51,991 nucleotides of DNA, taken from positions 2,633,887-2,685,877 of the forward strand of contig PJRA01000005.1 of NCBI GenBank assembly GCA_016987375.1, in the 5' to 3' direction. A model generated the notes under the pieces. The model was given only the letters and a program-made list of their open reading frames with translations, was not told the origin of the DNA and ran no database searches. Shown here one piece after another: positions 1-11,386 of this stretch. Source of the stretch: Brachionus koreanus. Its lineage: Eukaryota; Rotifera; Eurotatoria; Ploima; Brachionidae. A program made the position numbers and the translations under genes. Positions within the stretch are counted from its first letter, which is position 1. Each line of letters starts with the position of its first letter.

Positions 1-16
1 ACCAGCAGTAACATGA

Positions 17-142
17 AGGTCAACAATCATGAAAGAGCTCACCAAAATGGGAATGACATGGGGAGAAGCAAGGGTGAAGGCGAAGGATCAACTTGAGTGG
101 AAATCAAATGTAATGACCCTATGCTCCACAAGGAGTGAATAA
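17..142 (+). pseudogene. C-terminal remnant of a non-LTR (LINE) reverse-transcriptase ORF
   Basis: Frame 2 reads a short peptide with the pattern KMGMTWGEARVKAKDQLEW followed by LCSTRSE and a stop at 140-142. The order 'GxTWxEAxxxAxDxxxW...LC' is the usual extreme C-terminus of LINE ORF2 proteins. A TGA at 14-16 breaks the frame just upstream and the window begins here, so only the tail is visible. Bases to about 310 are less AT-rich than what follows and probably are the element's 3' untranslated tail. It looks dead. It has no detectable similarity to the other LINE ends in this window and may be another clade. Confidence 0.55.
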
Positions 143-676
143 TGAATAAAAAGAAAAAGTGCACAAAAGAAATTTGGCTGAATGATGCTTCTTGCTTCAT
201 TGATCAGTAAATTACATCAGCTACAGGTGTGCCTTTTGTAATGCGTTTGGATAGTTAAGTGGCAAAACTTTCTGGACGCTGGTATGGGCTTTTCGAGTGC
301 GACAATGTTTGGTTTTTTTTATTCAATTATTTTATTTTTTTGAATTTTTTTAAGTAAAATTATTGAGCCTCTAATTAAACGATCATTAATTATGAGTCAA
401 TTTAGATAAAAAAATTTAAATTTTTTTTTTCATAAAGTTCGGATACATCAATTACTTAAAGCGGAAATATTTTAAATAAAATCTAACATGACGTTTTAGA
501 ATATATCGGAAAATATAAAATTAAACTATTTAAAAATTCAATTTTTTAGTGAATTCATGTCACATTTAATCCAATTAGAAGTAATTTAATATTATTTTTT
601 AAATACTTACTAAAAACCATTATAAAAACTTATAACTTTTATAACTATTAAAAAAAAATAAAAATTTTATTTCACA
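143..676. other. LINE 3' tail (to about 310), then AT-rich spacer
   Basis: After the LINE stop codon there are about 170 bases of mixed composition, then homopolymer-rich A/T sequence up to the receptor start at 677. No open frame with coding character, RNA gene or repeat structure was recognised. The last 100 bases presumably contain the receptor promoter and 5' UTR, but no specific element could be identified. Confidence 0.4.
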
Positions 677-1639
677 ATGGAAAATTTGAGAAGCATGAAT
701 TTTTCTATTAGGACATTAAATAGAGATCCAGGACTTTTGCTAAATTATATAATCCCAATAATTTTTTTGTTTTCTTTCTTATTTGAACTTACTTTAATAT
801 TCGTTGTGTTCAAAGCTAAAAAAAAACTATTAAAATTTGAATTTTATTTGTTTATTAGTCTTAGTTTATTAATAATTGCTACTAAGTTTTACAGTTTATT
901 TTTTACATTTATTATCAATAAAGGTGAATTAAAAATATCTTTATTCATGTGTTTATTTTTGTATTCGCTTGGCGATGCCATTCATGTCTCGTTTTCGGTT
1001 TTGTTTTACTATTCCTTATTTCATCTAACACTGATAGACAGGAACCAATATTTTTTGAAAATGAACGATTTTTTAAAGCAACCAAAAAATTTTTTTATTT
1101 ATCTAATTATAACTTCAACAAGTTCTTATTTAATTATGATGATATTTTTTTTAACTTCAAAAGATTTAATTTATTCGAAATCTTATCAAAATAATCGCTG
1201 TATCAATCAATTTGGAGATTATAATATTAAATCAAATTTAAATAAAATTATATGTTCAAATATTTTATTTATTATTTTCGCTTTTTTAACAAATTTTACC
1301 TATTTTTTGTCACAAATATTAATTGTATCAAAATTTTATTTTAAGTGTGGCATTCAAACATTAGATAAACGAAACAGAAAAAACAATCGAATTGTATTCA
1401 AATTTTTCCTATTTTGTTTATTATCAGATTTGTCTATTTTTTTGTTAATTGCTTATTTTTTCAATGAATTCTTTGAATTAAAAATATATTCAATTATATT
1501 TTTTGCGATTTCTTTAGTTTTTATGATTTTTTTAGTTTTTAACTCAATTTTTGCTATTTTTATTCATAATATATTGAGAGAAGAATTTTTCAAGATTTTC
1601 AAATCACCGTTTAATTTTTTAAGAAACTATAAATTTTAG
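677..1639 (+). CDS. Seven-helix receptor, family member A (orphan GPCR-like)
   Basis: Intronless gene for a 320-aa polytopic membrane protein; function unknown, a sensory or peptide receptor is an inference. Hydrophobic segments lie near residues 23-45, 53-76, 88-118, 138-160, 190-217, 238-262 and 268-297, giving seven helices. C92 at the outer end of helix 3 and C175 in the second outer loop are 83 residues apart, the classical GPCR disulfide arrangement. The first inner loop has KAKKKL (46-51) followed by EF; helix 3 ends in FHLTLIDR (115-122) where rhodopsin-type receptors have DRY; helix 7 ends in FIHN (295-298) before a short basic-aromatic tail resembling helix 8. NFS (8-10) is a possible N-glycan site. 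Four relatives lie in this window. The family is not one I can name; some chemosensory receptor class is the likeliest home. ATG at 677 is the first in frame. Confidence 0.75.
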   Translation: MENLRSMNFSIRTLNRDPGLLLNYIIPIIFLFSFLFELTLIFVVFKAKKKLLKFEFYLFISLSLLIIATKFYSLFFTFIINKGELKISLFMCLFLYSLGDAIHVSFSVLFYYSLFHLTLIDRNQYFLKMNDFLKQPKNFFIYLIITSTSSYLIMMIFFLTSKDLIYSKSYQNNRCINQFGDYNIKSNLNKIICSNILFIIFAFLTNFTYFLSQILIVSKFYFKCGIQTLDKRNRKNNRIVFKFFLFCLLSDLSIFLLIAYFFNEFFELKIYSIIFFAISLVFMIFLVFNSIFAIFIHNILREEFFKIFKSPFNFLRNYKF

Positions 1640-2652
1640 TTTTTTTTTAAATTTGAAATTGAAAATTTTTATCCAAAGAATAAAATTAATTTGGACTTAA
1701 ACAATGTCATAAATCTTGCGCTTATTCGATTTCAAAAATAAATGTTATTTTTTATTCTTTGTGAATTTTTATTAAAATAAAAATGAAATAAATTATTTCA
1801 GATTTTTTATCTATTTTTTATTAATGCAATTTTGACAAAATAAAATTTTAGATCAAATTTCTTATTCAAAACTGGTTATTCATTTTTTGATGAAAGATTT
1901 TAAACATATATTCGATACTGCTCAAATATTTTGAAGATTGTTTCACCCTCAGCGGACTTTGAACACGCTTTTTTGATTTTTTTTTTTTATTCTAGAATTT
2001 TCGAATTTTAAAAATTCATTTAGTCTAAGTTTCTTTTTATGATAGCATTGAATTAAACTTGAAATTATTTTTCAAAAAAATACATTTTTACTAAAATAAA
2101 GAAAATGTTTCAATTTTTTTAATTTAATTTCTATTTTGATGAATATGAAAAAATATGTCCATAAATTCCAAGCCAATCAAGTTCATAAAAAAGTGAATAA
2201 CGGATTGTGTAAATTAAATTGAGAAAAAGTATTTATTTTTTTTTTATTTTAAGTAATTCATTTAAATATTTTTTGCCTTAATTAAAAAAAAAGTAATCTC
2301 TTAAATTCATTAAATAAATATATAATTTTTTTTCCTTCAAATTAAAAATGAAACAAAGACTTAATTTTATAAATTTTTTTGATCATTACTGTGCAATTAT
2401 AACCAAATATCACAATAAAGTTACATGTGATTATATCTAGTAAAAAAAACACTCCTCTTTTTGGTTTAATGTAATTATAACCCAAAACCATAAATACCAA
2501 ATGTGATAATGAAATTTTAGAATTATTTTTTTTAAAAAAACTACAAAAATCTTTAAAAAATATTTATTTTTAAATTGTTCTAAAGCTAGGGGTACTAAAA
2601 TACAACTTTACAGGGGTTTTTAATTAAAAAAAAATTTGAAAATTTTTTAAAC
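1640..2652. other. Intergenic AT-rich sequence with a SINE-like fragment
   Basis: Between the convergent receptor (plus) and TRIM-like gene (minus). Several AATAAA-type signals occur, as expected of two facing 3' ends. The stretch 1868-1965 matches part of the SINE-like repeat near 14.2 kb and is listed separately. Nothing else was recognised. Confidence 0.4.
1868..1965 (-). repeat. Fragment of the SINE-like dispersed repeat
   Basis: The plus strand shares the blocks TTTTTTGATGAAAG, ATATTTTGAAGATT and TTTCACCCTCAGCGGA, in the same order, with 14190-14270. The tRNA-like head visible in the 14-kb copy is missing here, so this is a truncated copy. Orientation is given relative to the proposed Pol III promoter of the 14-kb copy. 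Confidence 0.6.
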
Positions 2653-4925
2653 TTAAATTGAATAGCCTAATAATTTGAATTGATTTTTATCATTAATCGT
2701 TCCAATAATAAGCATTTGATTATTTTGATGTGTAATTAAACAAAAACTTATTACTTTCAATTGAATTTCATTAAAACAAGCCATAAGCTCAAGATTTGGA
2801 TCTAAAAGCGAAATTTGTCTTTCGCTATTTTTCACAAAAATCAAATTTTCTTGAGTGGTAAAGCTAGTCAAGTATCCATTTACTTGATCAATTTGTTTTA
2901 AACTGGCACTTTTAATTTGGTTCAAATTTTCAATGTCGATAAGGTGCATAAAAGAATTTTGAGAATTAGTTATGGTTAAAAAAGAATTACTCAAAGAAAC
3001 ATATGTTAAATCGGCATTTTGAAAGTTGGCGCGTGTTTCCAAATGACCAGTTTTTACATTAAACTTAAATATTGAGTGCAGCTCACGGTCTAAGACAAAT
3101 AAATAACTATCATTCATCGCCAGTCCAGCAATTGATTTAAAACATTCATTAGGAAGTTCTATTGATTTATCATGCACTGAACAAATTATGTGCTGCTGTC
3201 TGGTGTACAAAATGATTCCAGATAAGTTCATACCTTTAAGAGAACCTTTGAGTTGTTCTTTTTTGGTGACATTGTACCCCACTGCCAAATATTCACCATT
3301 TACTGCAAAACATTTTATATTTGGAACATTCAGTTTCAAAGAATTTCGTAGCTTAAGTTCAAGTGAATACACTTTTTCAAATATTGTTATGTAAGATGTT
3401 TGATCCATACAAAATAAGAGATTCTGATAGCTAGCCATAATTAGAGGTTGGTTATTAACTGTCATTTCAGACTGAGGTTTAATATGCGATGCTAGAATCC
3501 ATCGGCTAAGAGCATCCTGGTTCGTAGGCAAACTTTGATTAGAGCTCATGGAGTCAATACTTGTTGATGATATGGCATGTTTGATATTTTCAATATCAGA
3601 TCTCGGAACAGGTGGTGGTGGTGGCAAAACTTTTTTGTAAATTTGAGGATTTGGTGAGACAGGTGCACTTGGTTGGGTCCGTGGGATCCGTAAATTAGAA
3701 GTTGATGTTTGAGGAGAATCAAAAGTATACTGCTTGATAATCAAATTTCCACTCAATTTTTGTTCTAAGCCAGGTAAAGCTTTTCTTTCAAATTTCTACA
3801 AGATGAAAAAAAATAAAAAAAAATTTTTTTTAATTTTTTTTACTCTTTTACTTCTAAAACTTTAAAATTTGATCCTGCCAACGAGTTGTATTGAGATTCA
3901 AGCCTGGGAACCTGTTCTAAATAGTTTTGTAGTTTTCTCATTTTGGAATTCATTGATTTTTTCTCAAACGAATCATTTGCTTCGCGAAACGATCTTAAAT
4001 TGTTTATGAGTCCAGCCAAATCTTTTCGTAAATTTACAAATTTCGCACTTTATAAATTTAAAGTTTTGTTTTATGAAATTTTATTTTTGTTGGTGAAAAA
4101 AGTTACTTGTCATCTTTGACCTGATTTAGCGAGCTTAATAACTGCTCCTTTTCTTGATTAAGTCTTTCAATTAAAAGTCTAAATGCAGTATCGATCTCAT
4201 CTTTGACACAATTAACATTGTCAAAATTTTGAGTTATTAAGTTGCCAACTTGATCTATTGATTAAATGATAAATAAAAAAGCATTATCTTCCTTTTTACC
4301 TTTTTAAATACCTAATTTAGATTTATAAATTTCAAGACTTGACTCAGCATCAAAACAATTTTGGGTAACTTGATTTTTCCAGCTTTCGAAATGTTTGCCA
4401 ATGCACTTAAAAAAAATAATTTTTTAAATAAAAACTTATAAAATATAAAAATTAGAATACCATGCCGCAAAGAGGAAGACTGCATTCGAAACAGACTTCT
4501 AAATTACGAATTTGGCGGCAACCAGGACATGAAGCGTAGCCCTGATAGTTAAAAGAATCTTTTTCCAATAGAGACAAGACCATTCGGCTAGTTGGAAGCT
4601 CTAGTGGATCTCTCAAATTGTCAACTTGGAACTGACACTGAGGGCATGCTATTTTTCTGCCGTCGTTTGAAACATTTTTCAAGTTTTTGATACACTCTAC
4701 ACAGTAGACATGCTGACAAGGCAAAATTTTAGGAAGCTTTTGATTGTTAACATTATCAAATGGCTCAAAGCAAACAGAACAGTTGACCAAGTCTTCATAG
4801 TTTTGTTTTCTTAAAAAAAAATTAATAAAAATTAAAAAAAAAATTGGTTTTTTGTACATTGGTTCACTATGGTTTAACGAAAGGTGACGAGATATGTTCG
4901 GCAAGTCGGACGGCCTATAGCTCAT
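2653..4925 (-). CDS. TRIM-like RING/B-box/coiled-coil/beta-propeller protein
   Basis: Six exons on the minus strand: 4925-4858, 4809-4461, 4405-4312, 4254-4107, 4047-3852, 3795-2653, with GT-AG introns of 48, 55, 57, 59 and 56 nt. All phases join and give 665 aa. RING finger C33-x2-C36...C54-x-H56-x2-C59-x2-C62...C78-x2-C81 predicts a C3HC4 ubiquitin E3 ligase. A B-box-like zinc site follows: C117-x2-C120-x8-C129-x2-C132-x4-C137-x2-C140-x3-H144; the exon 2/3 junction falls inside it, which supports the splice model. Residues about 150-285 are a charged coiled coil. A Ser/Pro linker with five prolines (343-347) leads to about 285 residues of short repeated beta-strand-like segments ending in LLGYSI, read as an NHL/WD-type propeller for target binding. 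This order matches TRIM-NHL proteins. The exact subfamily and substrate are unknown. Confidence 0.82.
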
Positions 4926-7553
4926 TTTGAAGTCTCTTTTGGATAATCTTAGAATAAAATTTTTATGAAATTAAATGCGAGTTTTTATAATTATCAGAGC
5001 TTAATTGATTTAAAAAAATTGAATTTATAAGGTTTCTTTTTAATTAATAAAAAACTTAGAGAAATGATTCATGGAAAAAAGTTGGCTCGAGTTACATTTT
5101 TTTTTTGATAAAATTTTAATATTTGTTTAATTGCTTTATTTAGAATTTTAATTTAAAAAAAAAAAGTTTACCATTATTTTATTTGTAATTGCTAATGTAG
5201 AATTTACATTTAATTGAGAGAATTTTTCACCAATACATTGGCAAAGCATTTCTTGTTTGCTAAATTTTTTGCTCTCGGCTCTTGATTTCTTAGGAGAAAA
5301 TTTTCAAGTATTTTCTTATATTATTTCTAAAAATATTAATAAACTCGCTCTCATTCATTCTACATTTATGTTACCTGTTATTCAAATAAAAAATGTATGA
5401 TTATAATTTTAAAGCTCTATACCAAAAAAAAAAATTAAACTAAAACTATACATCAAATTAATCATTTTCAATCTGAAAGAAGCCTTACAAATTTCTTTAT
5501 TTAATCATCAATACTCTTAAATAAATGCTTTAGGTTTGTATATCCAGCAAAGATTTCTGTTGATTATTTTTTTTAGCTCTTAATGCTAGAAAAAAGTTAG
5601 AAAAACTTTCTTGCACAATTTTTCTTAAAGAAAGTTTAGACTCAAACGCTAAACGATCCAAGGAGAGCTTATTTTAATGCCCTAAATTTAGTCCTAATCT
5701 TTTTATTTGAATTTTAAAGCATCAAAATGATTAACACTTTTATTAGAATGATAAAAGTATTTTCATTTAAAATTTAAATATGCTTTGACATTTAAAAGCA
5801 ATCAAAGCAAATATTTTATTTGACGGGATATTAAATTTTATTACCTGTTTTACAGTTTTTGTTATCTAGTTAATAAAGGAATAAACATTACAAAATAAAT
5901 ATTTCCTCAATTTTAAAAATTAAAAGACGAACAAAAATTAAATAAATCAAAAAGTCAACATCAAAATCTGTTTTATTTTGCAAAATCAAAAGATTTATTA
6001 GTTAGTATCAACAAATTTAGTCGATAAATTAGAACAGTAATTTTCTTTTAGTCTTAAAAAATAAATGTAAAATAATTAATCAAACAAAAATAATTATTTG
6101 CTTTGCCAGATCTTTAAATCTTTAACTAAAAGAATTGAAAGCGTATTGCTTTCGGAAACTAATTTGATGCTTAAAAAAGAGCACCAAATTTTTTTAAATT
6201 CAACACACGCATCTAAGGGACAAAAAATTCCTCTTTTTCTTCTACTGACTTCTAACTATTAATTTTAATCTAGGTATATTCCAATCATATGAAAATTATG
6301 TGATAATTAAATCATTAGGTTGGCTTGTTTTTCGCAGTAAATAATTTTCAATATTGTATTGTTTTTAAAATGAAATTTATTTAAATAATTTTGAATATAA
6401 AATACATAAGTTAAGAATAATTAAAGTTAACTAGTTAACTATATTTTAAACTATAAGTTTTTGCAAGATCCGTTTACATTGCAAAGATTTTGTTTTAATG
6501 TCAAGATAAAATATTATTAATTAATAAAAATAATTAAAAAAAATTTTAGAATAATCTCTTTGATTTAATTTTTTCTATACCCTTTAGTTTGAAAAGAATA
6601 ATTGTATCTAATTTTAGTTTTTTAACTTGGCATAAAAGCAAAATTATGAATTTAAGGACATGATCAGTGAATTAGGATCCCTATGTAACATGTGATCGAT
6701 GGAACTTAGCCAAAACCCCAATTTTGAGTTTTAGGGACGGGCTTCTTTGCAAGGGTATACGGTATTTAATGTAGAAAAGTTTAAGAAATAAAAAATTTAA
6801 AAGAAAAAAAACATTAACTTATTTTGATTTAAATTGATTTTGATATTTTAAAGCAGATTGAAAATATTTTATTAAATAAACTGATATCAAATAAATAAAA
6901 TCAGATTATTTGAGATTATTAGCAATTTGTTTGCGATGCTTTTGCAAAGATTGATTATTTATTTTATTATACGAAAAGAAATGCTTTATAAAAATAATAT
7001 TTTGAACATTTATATTGAACAATCGAATTTATATTATAACAGCAGCTTAATTTTAAGATGTATTAAAATATTTTAAGAATAGACACTAATAAAAGAACCT
7101 CAGTTGTTTTATTAAGGTTCCTTTTAGATTTTATTTTTGTAATTTTTTTAATTAGACTATTTGCTTGGTTACTTTGGTTCCTTTATTTTACTTAATGATA
7201 TTGAGAAAGAATTAACATTAAGCAGAATTAAACAGTTTTTTTATATAAAAAGATAGGTGTATGAAAAAGTTGTTAAATTCTAAATAAGAATAGAATCATC
7301 AAAATTGTTTAGATAATAAAAAACAAGCAAAATCTTTTTAGAAAAAGTCATTAACGTTATGCTTCTAATCTCAATCTCAATTTCTTACTTTCCCAATTTT
7401 TCATTTTTTTTATTAATTTTTAAATTTTCTGAAATTTTCTAATTTTTATGAAAAATAAAAATCTAAAATTGTTTTCATTTTATTGTTATGTTTTACTTCG
7501 GTTCCCATAAATTTCAGCCTTTTATCTCCGATTTCATGTTTTTATCTAAATCT
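4926..7553. other. Long AT-rich intergenic region, no gene recognised
   Basis: About 2.6 kb upstream of the TRIM-like start. No frame has coding character and no known repeat was recognised. The TRIM-like promoter should lie in the first few hundred bases. The island at about 6655-6765 (less AT-rich, containing GGATCCC and AGGGACGGGC) stands out but could not be assigned. Confidence 0.35.
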
Positions 7554-7778
7554 TTAACACTAGAAGCACCAAACGAGTCAAACTGACTCGTTTTAAAATT
7601 TTTTAAATCCTCGTATCTTTTGAATGGATTTTTGAAATAAATATATCTTTTTTGATTTATGTAGATTTTAAAATTTTCTTTAAAAATAATATTACTTAAT
7701 AAAATTGTTATAGTTTTTATTATAAAATAATTTCAAATTAAAAAAAAGTAAAAAAATGCTTGGTGCTTCTAGTGTTAA
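7554..7778. mobile_element. TTAA-flanked MITE, family P1, complete copy (piggyBac-like)
   Basis: A 217-bp element (7558-7774) between two TTAA tetranucleotides (7554-7557 and 7775-7778). Its ends are perfect inverted repeats: CACTAGAAGCACCAA at the left and TTGGTGCTTCTAGTG at the right. Just inside the left end is the palindrome GAGTCAAACTGACTC. There is no coding capacity. A TTAA target duplication is the hallmark of piggyBac transposition, so a piggyBac-family transposase encoded elsewhere is inferred. Related copies are at 49001-49216 (complete), 43010-43171 (truncated, inverted) and about 51118-51170 (fragment). Confidence 0.85.
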
Positions 7779-8224
7779 TTACTTTTATAATGAATTTTAA
7801 AAATAACCGGTTTAATAATTTGATTACAAAATGTATCCACTCTTGAAATAACATTAAAAAACGGGATAATTGAATGTTTTTTTAGTTTCATATAAAAAAT
7901 AATTTTAATTTAATATCGATAGTTTTTTCATATTTTTAATTAACTTTTTTAGTTTTTAAGAACGAGTTTAATTTTTTTTTATTTATAATAAAATTGATAA
8001 AAATTAGTGAAAATTTTTTTTTTACTTTTTAAATTTCAAATGTTGTAAAAATAAATGTGATAAATATGCTGATAATACAAAAAATGTTATCAATTGGTAA
8101 AGAATTTAAAAGACAGCATTTTACTTCAAAAAATATATGGATCATATTTTAAGTTAATCTCTTCATTTAACATCAAAAATACCTAGTAATGCATATTGGT
8201 TCAATGAATTCAGATTATGATTTT

Positions 8225-8656
8225 TAATAAATATGAAACTAAAAAATAATCTGAAAAGACTCTAGAAAAGGAGTTAGGTATCTATGTTCAAAATGACCTT
8301 AATGGACTAATCAAGTCCGGTACTGCACAAATCGTACAACCCGAATGCTCAGATATTTAAATATAGACTATTTAAGAATGCTACATACAGCGCTTGTACG
8401 GCCTCTCTTAGAGTTTGCAATAAGTTCTTGGTGTCCATATTTAGAAAAAGAAATCGTTGAACTTGAAAAGTTTAGAGAAGAGCAACAAAAATAATTTCTT
8501 AATTAATTTGGAGTGGCCTTTCTGAAGTAATTCTAAAACAAAAAATATTTTTAAAACAAGACAGTATAAATAGCCTAAATGGTATTATTTACTGCTATAA
8601 TTTGTAAAAGTTTAACCCGTTCTTGGATTGCAGTATTTTTCACTACTACTACTAAA
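8225..8656 (+). pseudogene. Decayed LINE reverse-transcriptase fragment with (ACT)n tail
   Basis: Shifting frames read ELGIYVQNDL, then MLHTALVRPLLEF and SSWCPYLEKE, which is the thumb-region order of LINE RTs ('DLGV...L...L..TYVRP.LEY...W.P'). At least two frameshifts and several stops separate the pieces. The copy ends in CACTACTACTACTAAAT at 8641-8656, the same trinucleotide tail as the LINE ends at 34.4 kb and 44.7 kb. It is therefore a dead, 5'-truncated insertion. Confidence 0.65.
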
Positions 8657-9378
8657 TAAATTTAATTAAAGTTAAAATTCAAACGTTGAATATAATCAAA
8701 ATTTTGCTAATCTTTCATTTTTGACATAAAATTTTACTGTAAACATGGAGTTGAGTGAATTTTGATATTTCGAATCACTTTTTCAATTCCAACAGATGAT
8801 TTTTTTTGAGTAAATTTGAAATGCCTTTTTGAACTATTTTGAATGTTAAATTTAATTGTTTAGCGCTAAATTGCTAATTATCAATTTCAGATATTTTCAT
8901 TGTTCAACTTCTAATTTTCAAAAGAAATTTTTCACAATGTGCTTCGATCAAAACTATAAGTTATGAACCGAAGGCAATGGTATATTAGGTAATGAACCAA
9001 AGCGTCAAAACAAGCATCAAAATTATCAACCCAGGCAAAACAGTTCCTAATATATGTCAACGTATATGTCAACAATTGTGCCATTAATATTTATTTAATT
9101 AACTAAACTTAACTAAACTTGTTCAAAAAGAAAAAATTAAATCAATTTTTTTTCTCAATTTTCATGATTGCAAATTTTACAAATTCGGTTAATTTTTAGA
9201 GCTTAAATTACAAAATTTTTTATTTTTTTATTGAACTTTGAGAATTTTAATTTATTTAATTGTTTTCCTTGATTACTCATTTGAAAATAAATATTGACAA
9301 ATTGATTTAAATTTAATTCACAAATTTAATACCAGCGATCTTATTCTATTAATTTTTAGAGCAAATAAAATTCAAAAT
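8657..9378. other. AT-rich spacer upstream of receptor B
   Basis: No coding frame, RNA or recognised repeat. The block 8935-9070 is less AT-rich and contains the near-direct repeat ATATGTCAACGTATATGTCAAC, but I cannot assign it. It should include the promoter of the receptor gene at 9379. Confidence 0.3.
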
Positions 9379-10320
9379 ATGAAATCCAATTTAACTACTT
9401 TAGCCAGCAATGGTAGCATTTTTGTGCCAAAAGTTTGGTTTGATTTTTTTTTTATATTGGAAATAATTAAGCTTTTATCTATTTTATTTGAATTTTTATT
9501 TATATTTATAGTTTTAAAATCAAAGAAGAAATTGGAAAATGTTGAATTTTGGATATTATTTTCAACTGGAATTATATTAATTATTGAAAAAGCTTTCGAA
9601 TTCAGTAAAGCTCTAATTGAAAAAACTAGCGGTCTCAAGTCTTTTAAAAGTTATAGTTGCATCATTTTTTTTTCATTTATATCAATACTGACTGAATTAT
9701 ACATTATATTGTTTTATTTATCTTTTTTTCATTTATCGATGGTAAGAAGAACAGAATGGTTTCAAAAACTTTATAAAATCACTAGAAATATCCGAAATTT
9801 TGCTTTATTCACCGCATTTTCGTTCATTTTTTTATACACTTTAAACTGGCTTCTATTTTTCTTGGTTCAAAAAGAACAATTTGAATTCAGTCAAAATACC
9901 TCTGTTTGTAGAAAAAAGGGGCTTAATGAAGTGGGTAAAATAAACCTAGGCAGTTTAATTGAATTGGAAAATTTTATCCCATCAATAATTATATGTTCAA
10001 ATTATATATTTTCTATTTTACTTTTATTAGGAAATAATAAGAAAATAAATATCAATAAACAGAGAAACAAAAAATTATTAAGACTGGCTATTAAATTTTT
10101 GATATTTTCTTCTCTTTCTTTTTTTCAAGCTTTTAGATTTATTAATATTATTTTCGGAATTTTAATTAATAACAATTTAATTTTTTTTTTCTATTTATTT
10201 ATAATTTTAAATTCAATCATTATATCTGTTCATTCTTTAATTATTCTATTAATTCATGAAATTTTAAAAAAAAAGTTTTTTGAATTTATTTCAGTATTGA
10301 AAAAAAAAAACAAAAATTAG
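9379..10320 (+). CDS. Seven-helix receptor, family member B (orphan GPCR-like)
   Basis: Intronless, 313 aa, seven hydrophobic helices in the same register as member A. Family marks: KSKKKL (47-52) then EFWI after helix 1; C94 and C177, 83 residues apart; FHLSMVRR (117-124) at the inner end of helix 3; LIHE (291-294) at the end of helix 7; a lysine-rich tail. NLT (4-6) is a possible glycan site in the short outer N-terminus. Only 154 bases separate its stop from the ATG of member C, in the same direction, so the two arose by tandem duplication. Ligand and coupling are unknown. Confidence 0.75.
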   Translation: MKSNLTTLASNGSIFVPKVWFDFFFILEIIKLLSILFEFLFIFIVLKSKKKLENVEFWILFSTGIILIIEKAFEFSKALIEKTSGLKSFKSYSCIIFFSFISILTELYIILFYLSFFHLSMVRRTEWFQKLYKITRNIRNFALFTAFSFIFLYTLNWLLFFLVQKEQFEFSQNTSVCRKKGLNEVGKINLGSLIELENFIPSIIICSNYIFSILLLLGNNKKININKQRNKKLLRLAIKFLIFSSLSFFQAFRFINIIFGILINNNLIFFFYLFIILNSIIISVHSLIILLIHEILKKKFFEFISVLKKKNKN

Positions 10321-10474
10321 AGAGGAAATACATTTAAAATTCACTCAGTTTTTTTTTTTATGTGGGCTCAAAATTTAAAACTATTTATTCAGTATTGTAT
10401 TTTGACATCAAAAATATGATTTAGAGAATGAGAATAAAATTTTATTTTATTTTTTTAAAACCATTTTAATAAAA

Positions 10475-11386
10475 ATGTTAAATCAATCGATTATATTGTC
10501 TAATAAAACAAACCAAACTCATAATAGTTTAAATTTGGTAAAAATAATTGAAATTTTTGATTGCTGTTCTATTTTGTTCAATATTTTGAGCATTACAATT
10601 GTGATTCAATCAAAAAAGAAGCTAATTGCTACCGAATTTTGGATTATGATTTCAAATTCAGTTGTTTTGATATTAATAAAAATTTATTATTTTATATATA
10701 CATTCTCTTCGTCAATAGGATTAATTTTCTATAAAAACTATTCGTGCATTGCTTTTTATTCATTCTCAGCTTTATTAGTTGAATTTTATTTTATTCTATT
10801 ATTTTATTCTTTTTTCCATTTGTCTTTGATCAAGAGAACAAAATTTTTTAAAATTTTATTTAAACTAACTCATGAAACTGGATTTTTTTTTTTAATATCA
10901 ATTACATTATTTATTATTTTTTATTCGTGTACTTTAGCATGGTACATTCTAGATAAAAACTTGGAATTTATTTTTGATGCAAAAAGTTCACAATGCAAAA
11001 GTAAAAATCAACTAATCAAAGCATATGATCCATATTTTTTCAATATGTTAATTTCTATTTTAATGTCAGTGATAGCTTCATTGATCTATATGTATTTGTT
11101 TATTTATTTTTTTTGGAAGAAATCTACTAAAAATCAAAAGCTTAAAAAAATTTCAGTCAAATTTTTAATCTTTTCTCTTATTTCATCATCTATTTCATTC
11201 CAATCTCCTGGTATTATTGTTGAATCATTATTTCGGAATAAATCGGAATCTTTTAATAACATTGTATTCAATTTTGTCACAGTTATTCTAATGGCGTTTC
11301 AACCAATTGTTATTATATTCATACATGATATAGTAAGCAAATTACTAATGGAAAGATTAAAAAAATGTTTTTCTTTCTATAGTTAA
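10475..11386 (+). CDS. Seven-helix receptor, family member C (orphan GPCR-like)
   Basis: Intronless, 303 aa. Shares with its upstream neighbour QSKKKL then EFWI (45-57), C91 and C174 (again 83 apart), FHLSLIKR (114-121), and FIHD (282-285) near the C-terminus. The outer N-terminus has three possible N-glycan sites (NQS, NKT, NQT). It is closest in sequence and position to member B. The gene looks intact, with no internal stop and all family motifs present. Function is inferred only from topology. Confidence 0.75.
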   Translation: MLNQSIILSNKTNQTHNSLNLVKIIEIFDCCSILFNILSITIVIQSKKKLIATEFWIMISNSVVLILIKIYYFIYTFSSSIGLIFYKNYSCIAFYSFSALLVEFYFILLFYSFFHLSLIKRTKFFKILFKLTHETGFFFLISITLFIIFYSCTLAWYILDKNLEFIFDAKSSQCKSKNQLIKAYDPYFFNMLISILMSVIASLIYMYLFIYFFWKKSTKNQKLKKISVKFLIFSLISSSISFQSPGIIVESLFRNKSESFNNIVFNFVTVILMAFQPIVIIFIHDIVSKLLMERLKKCFSFYS

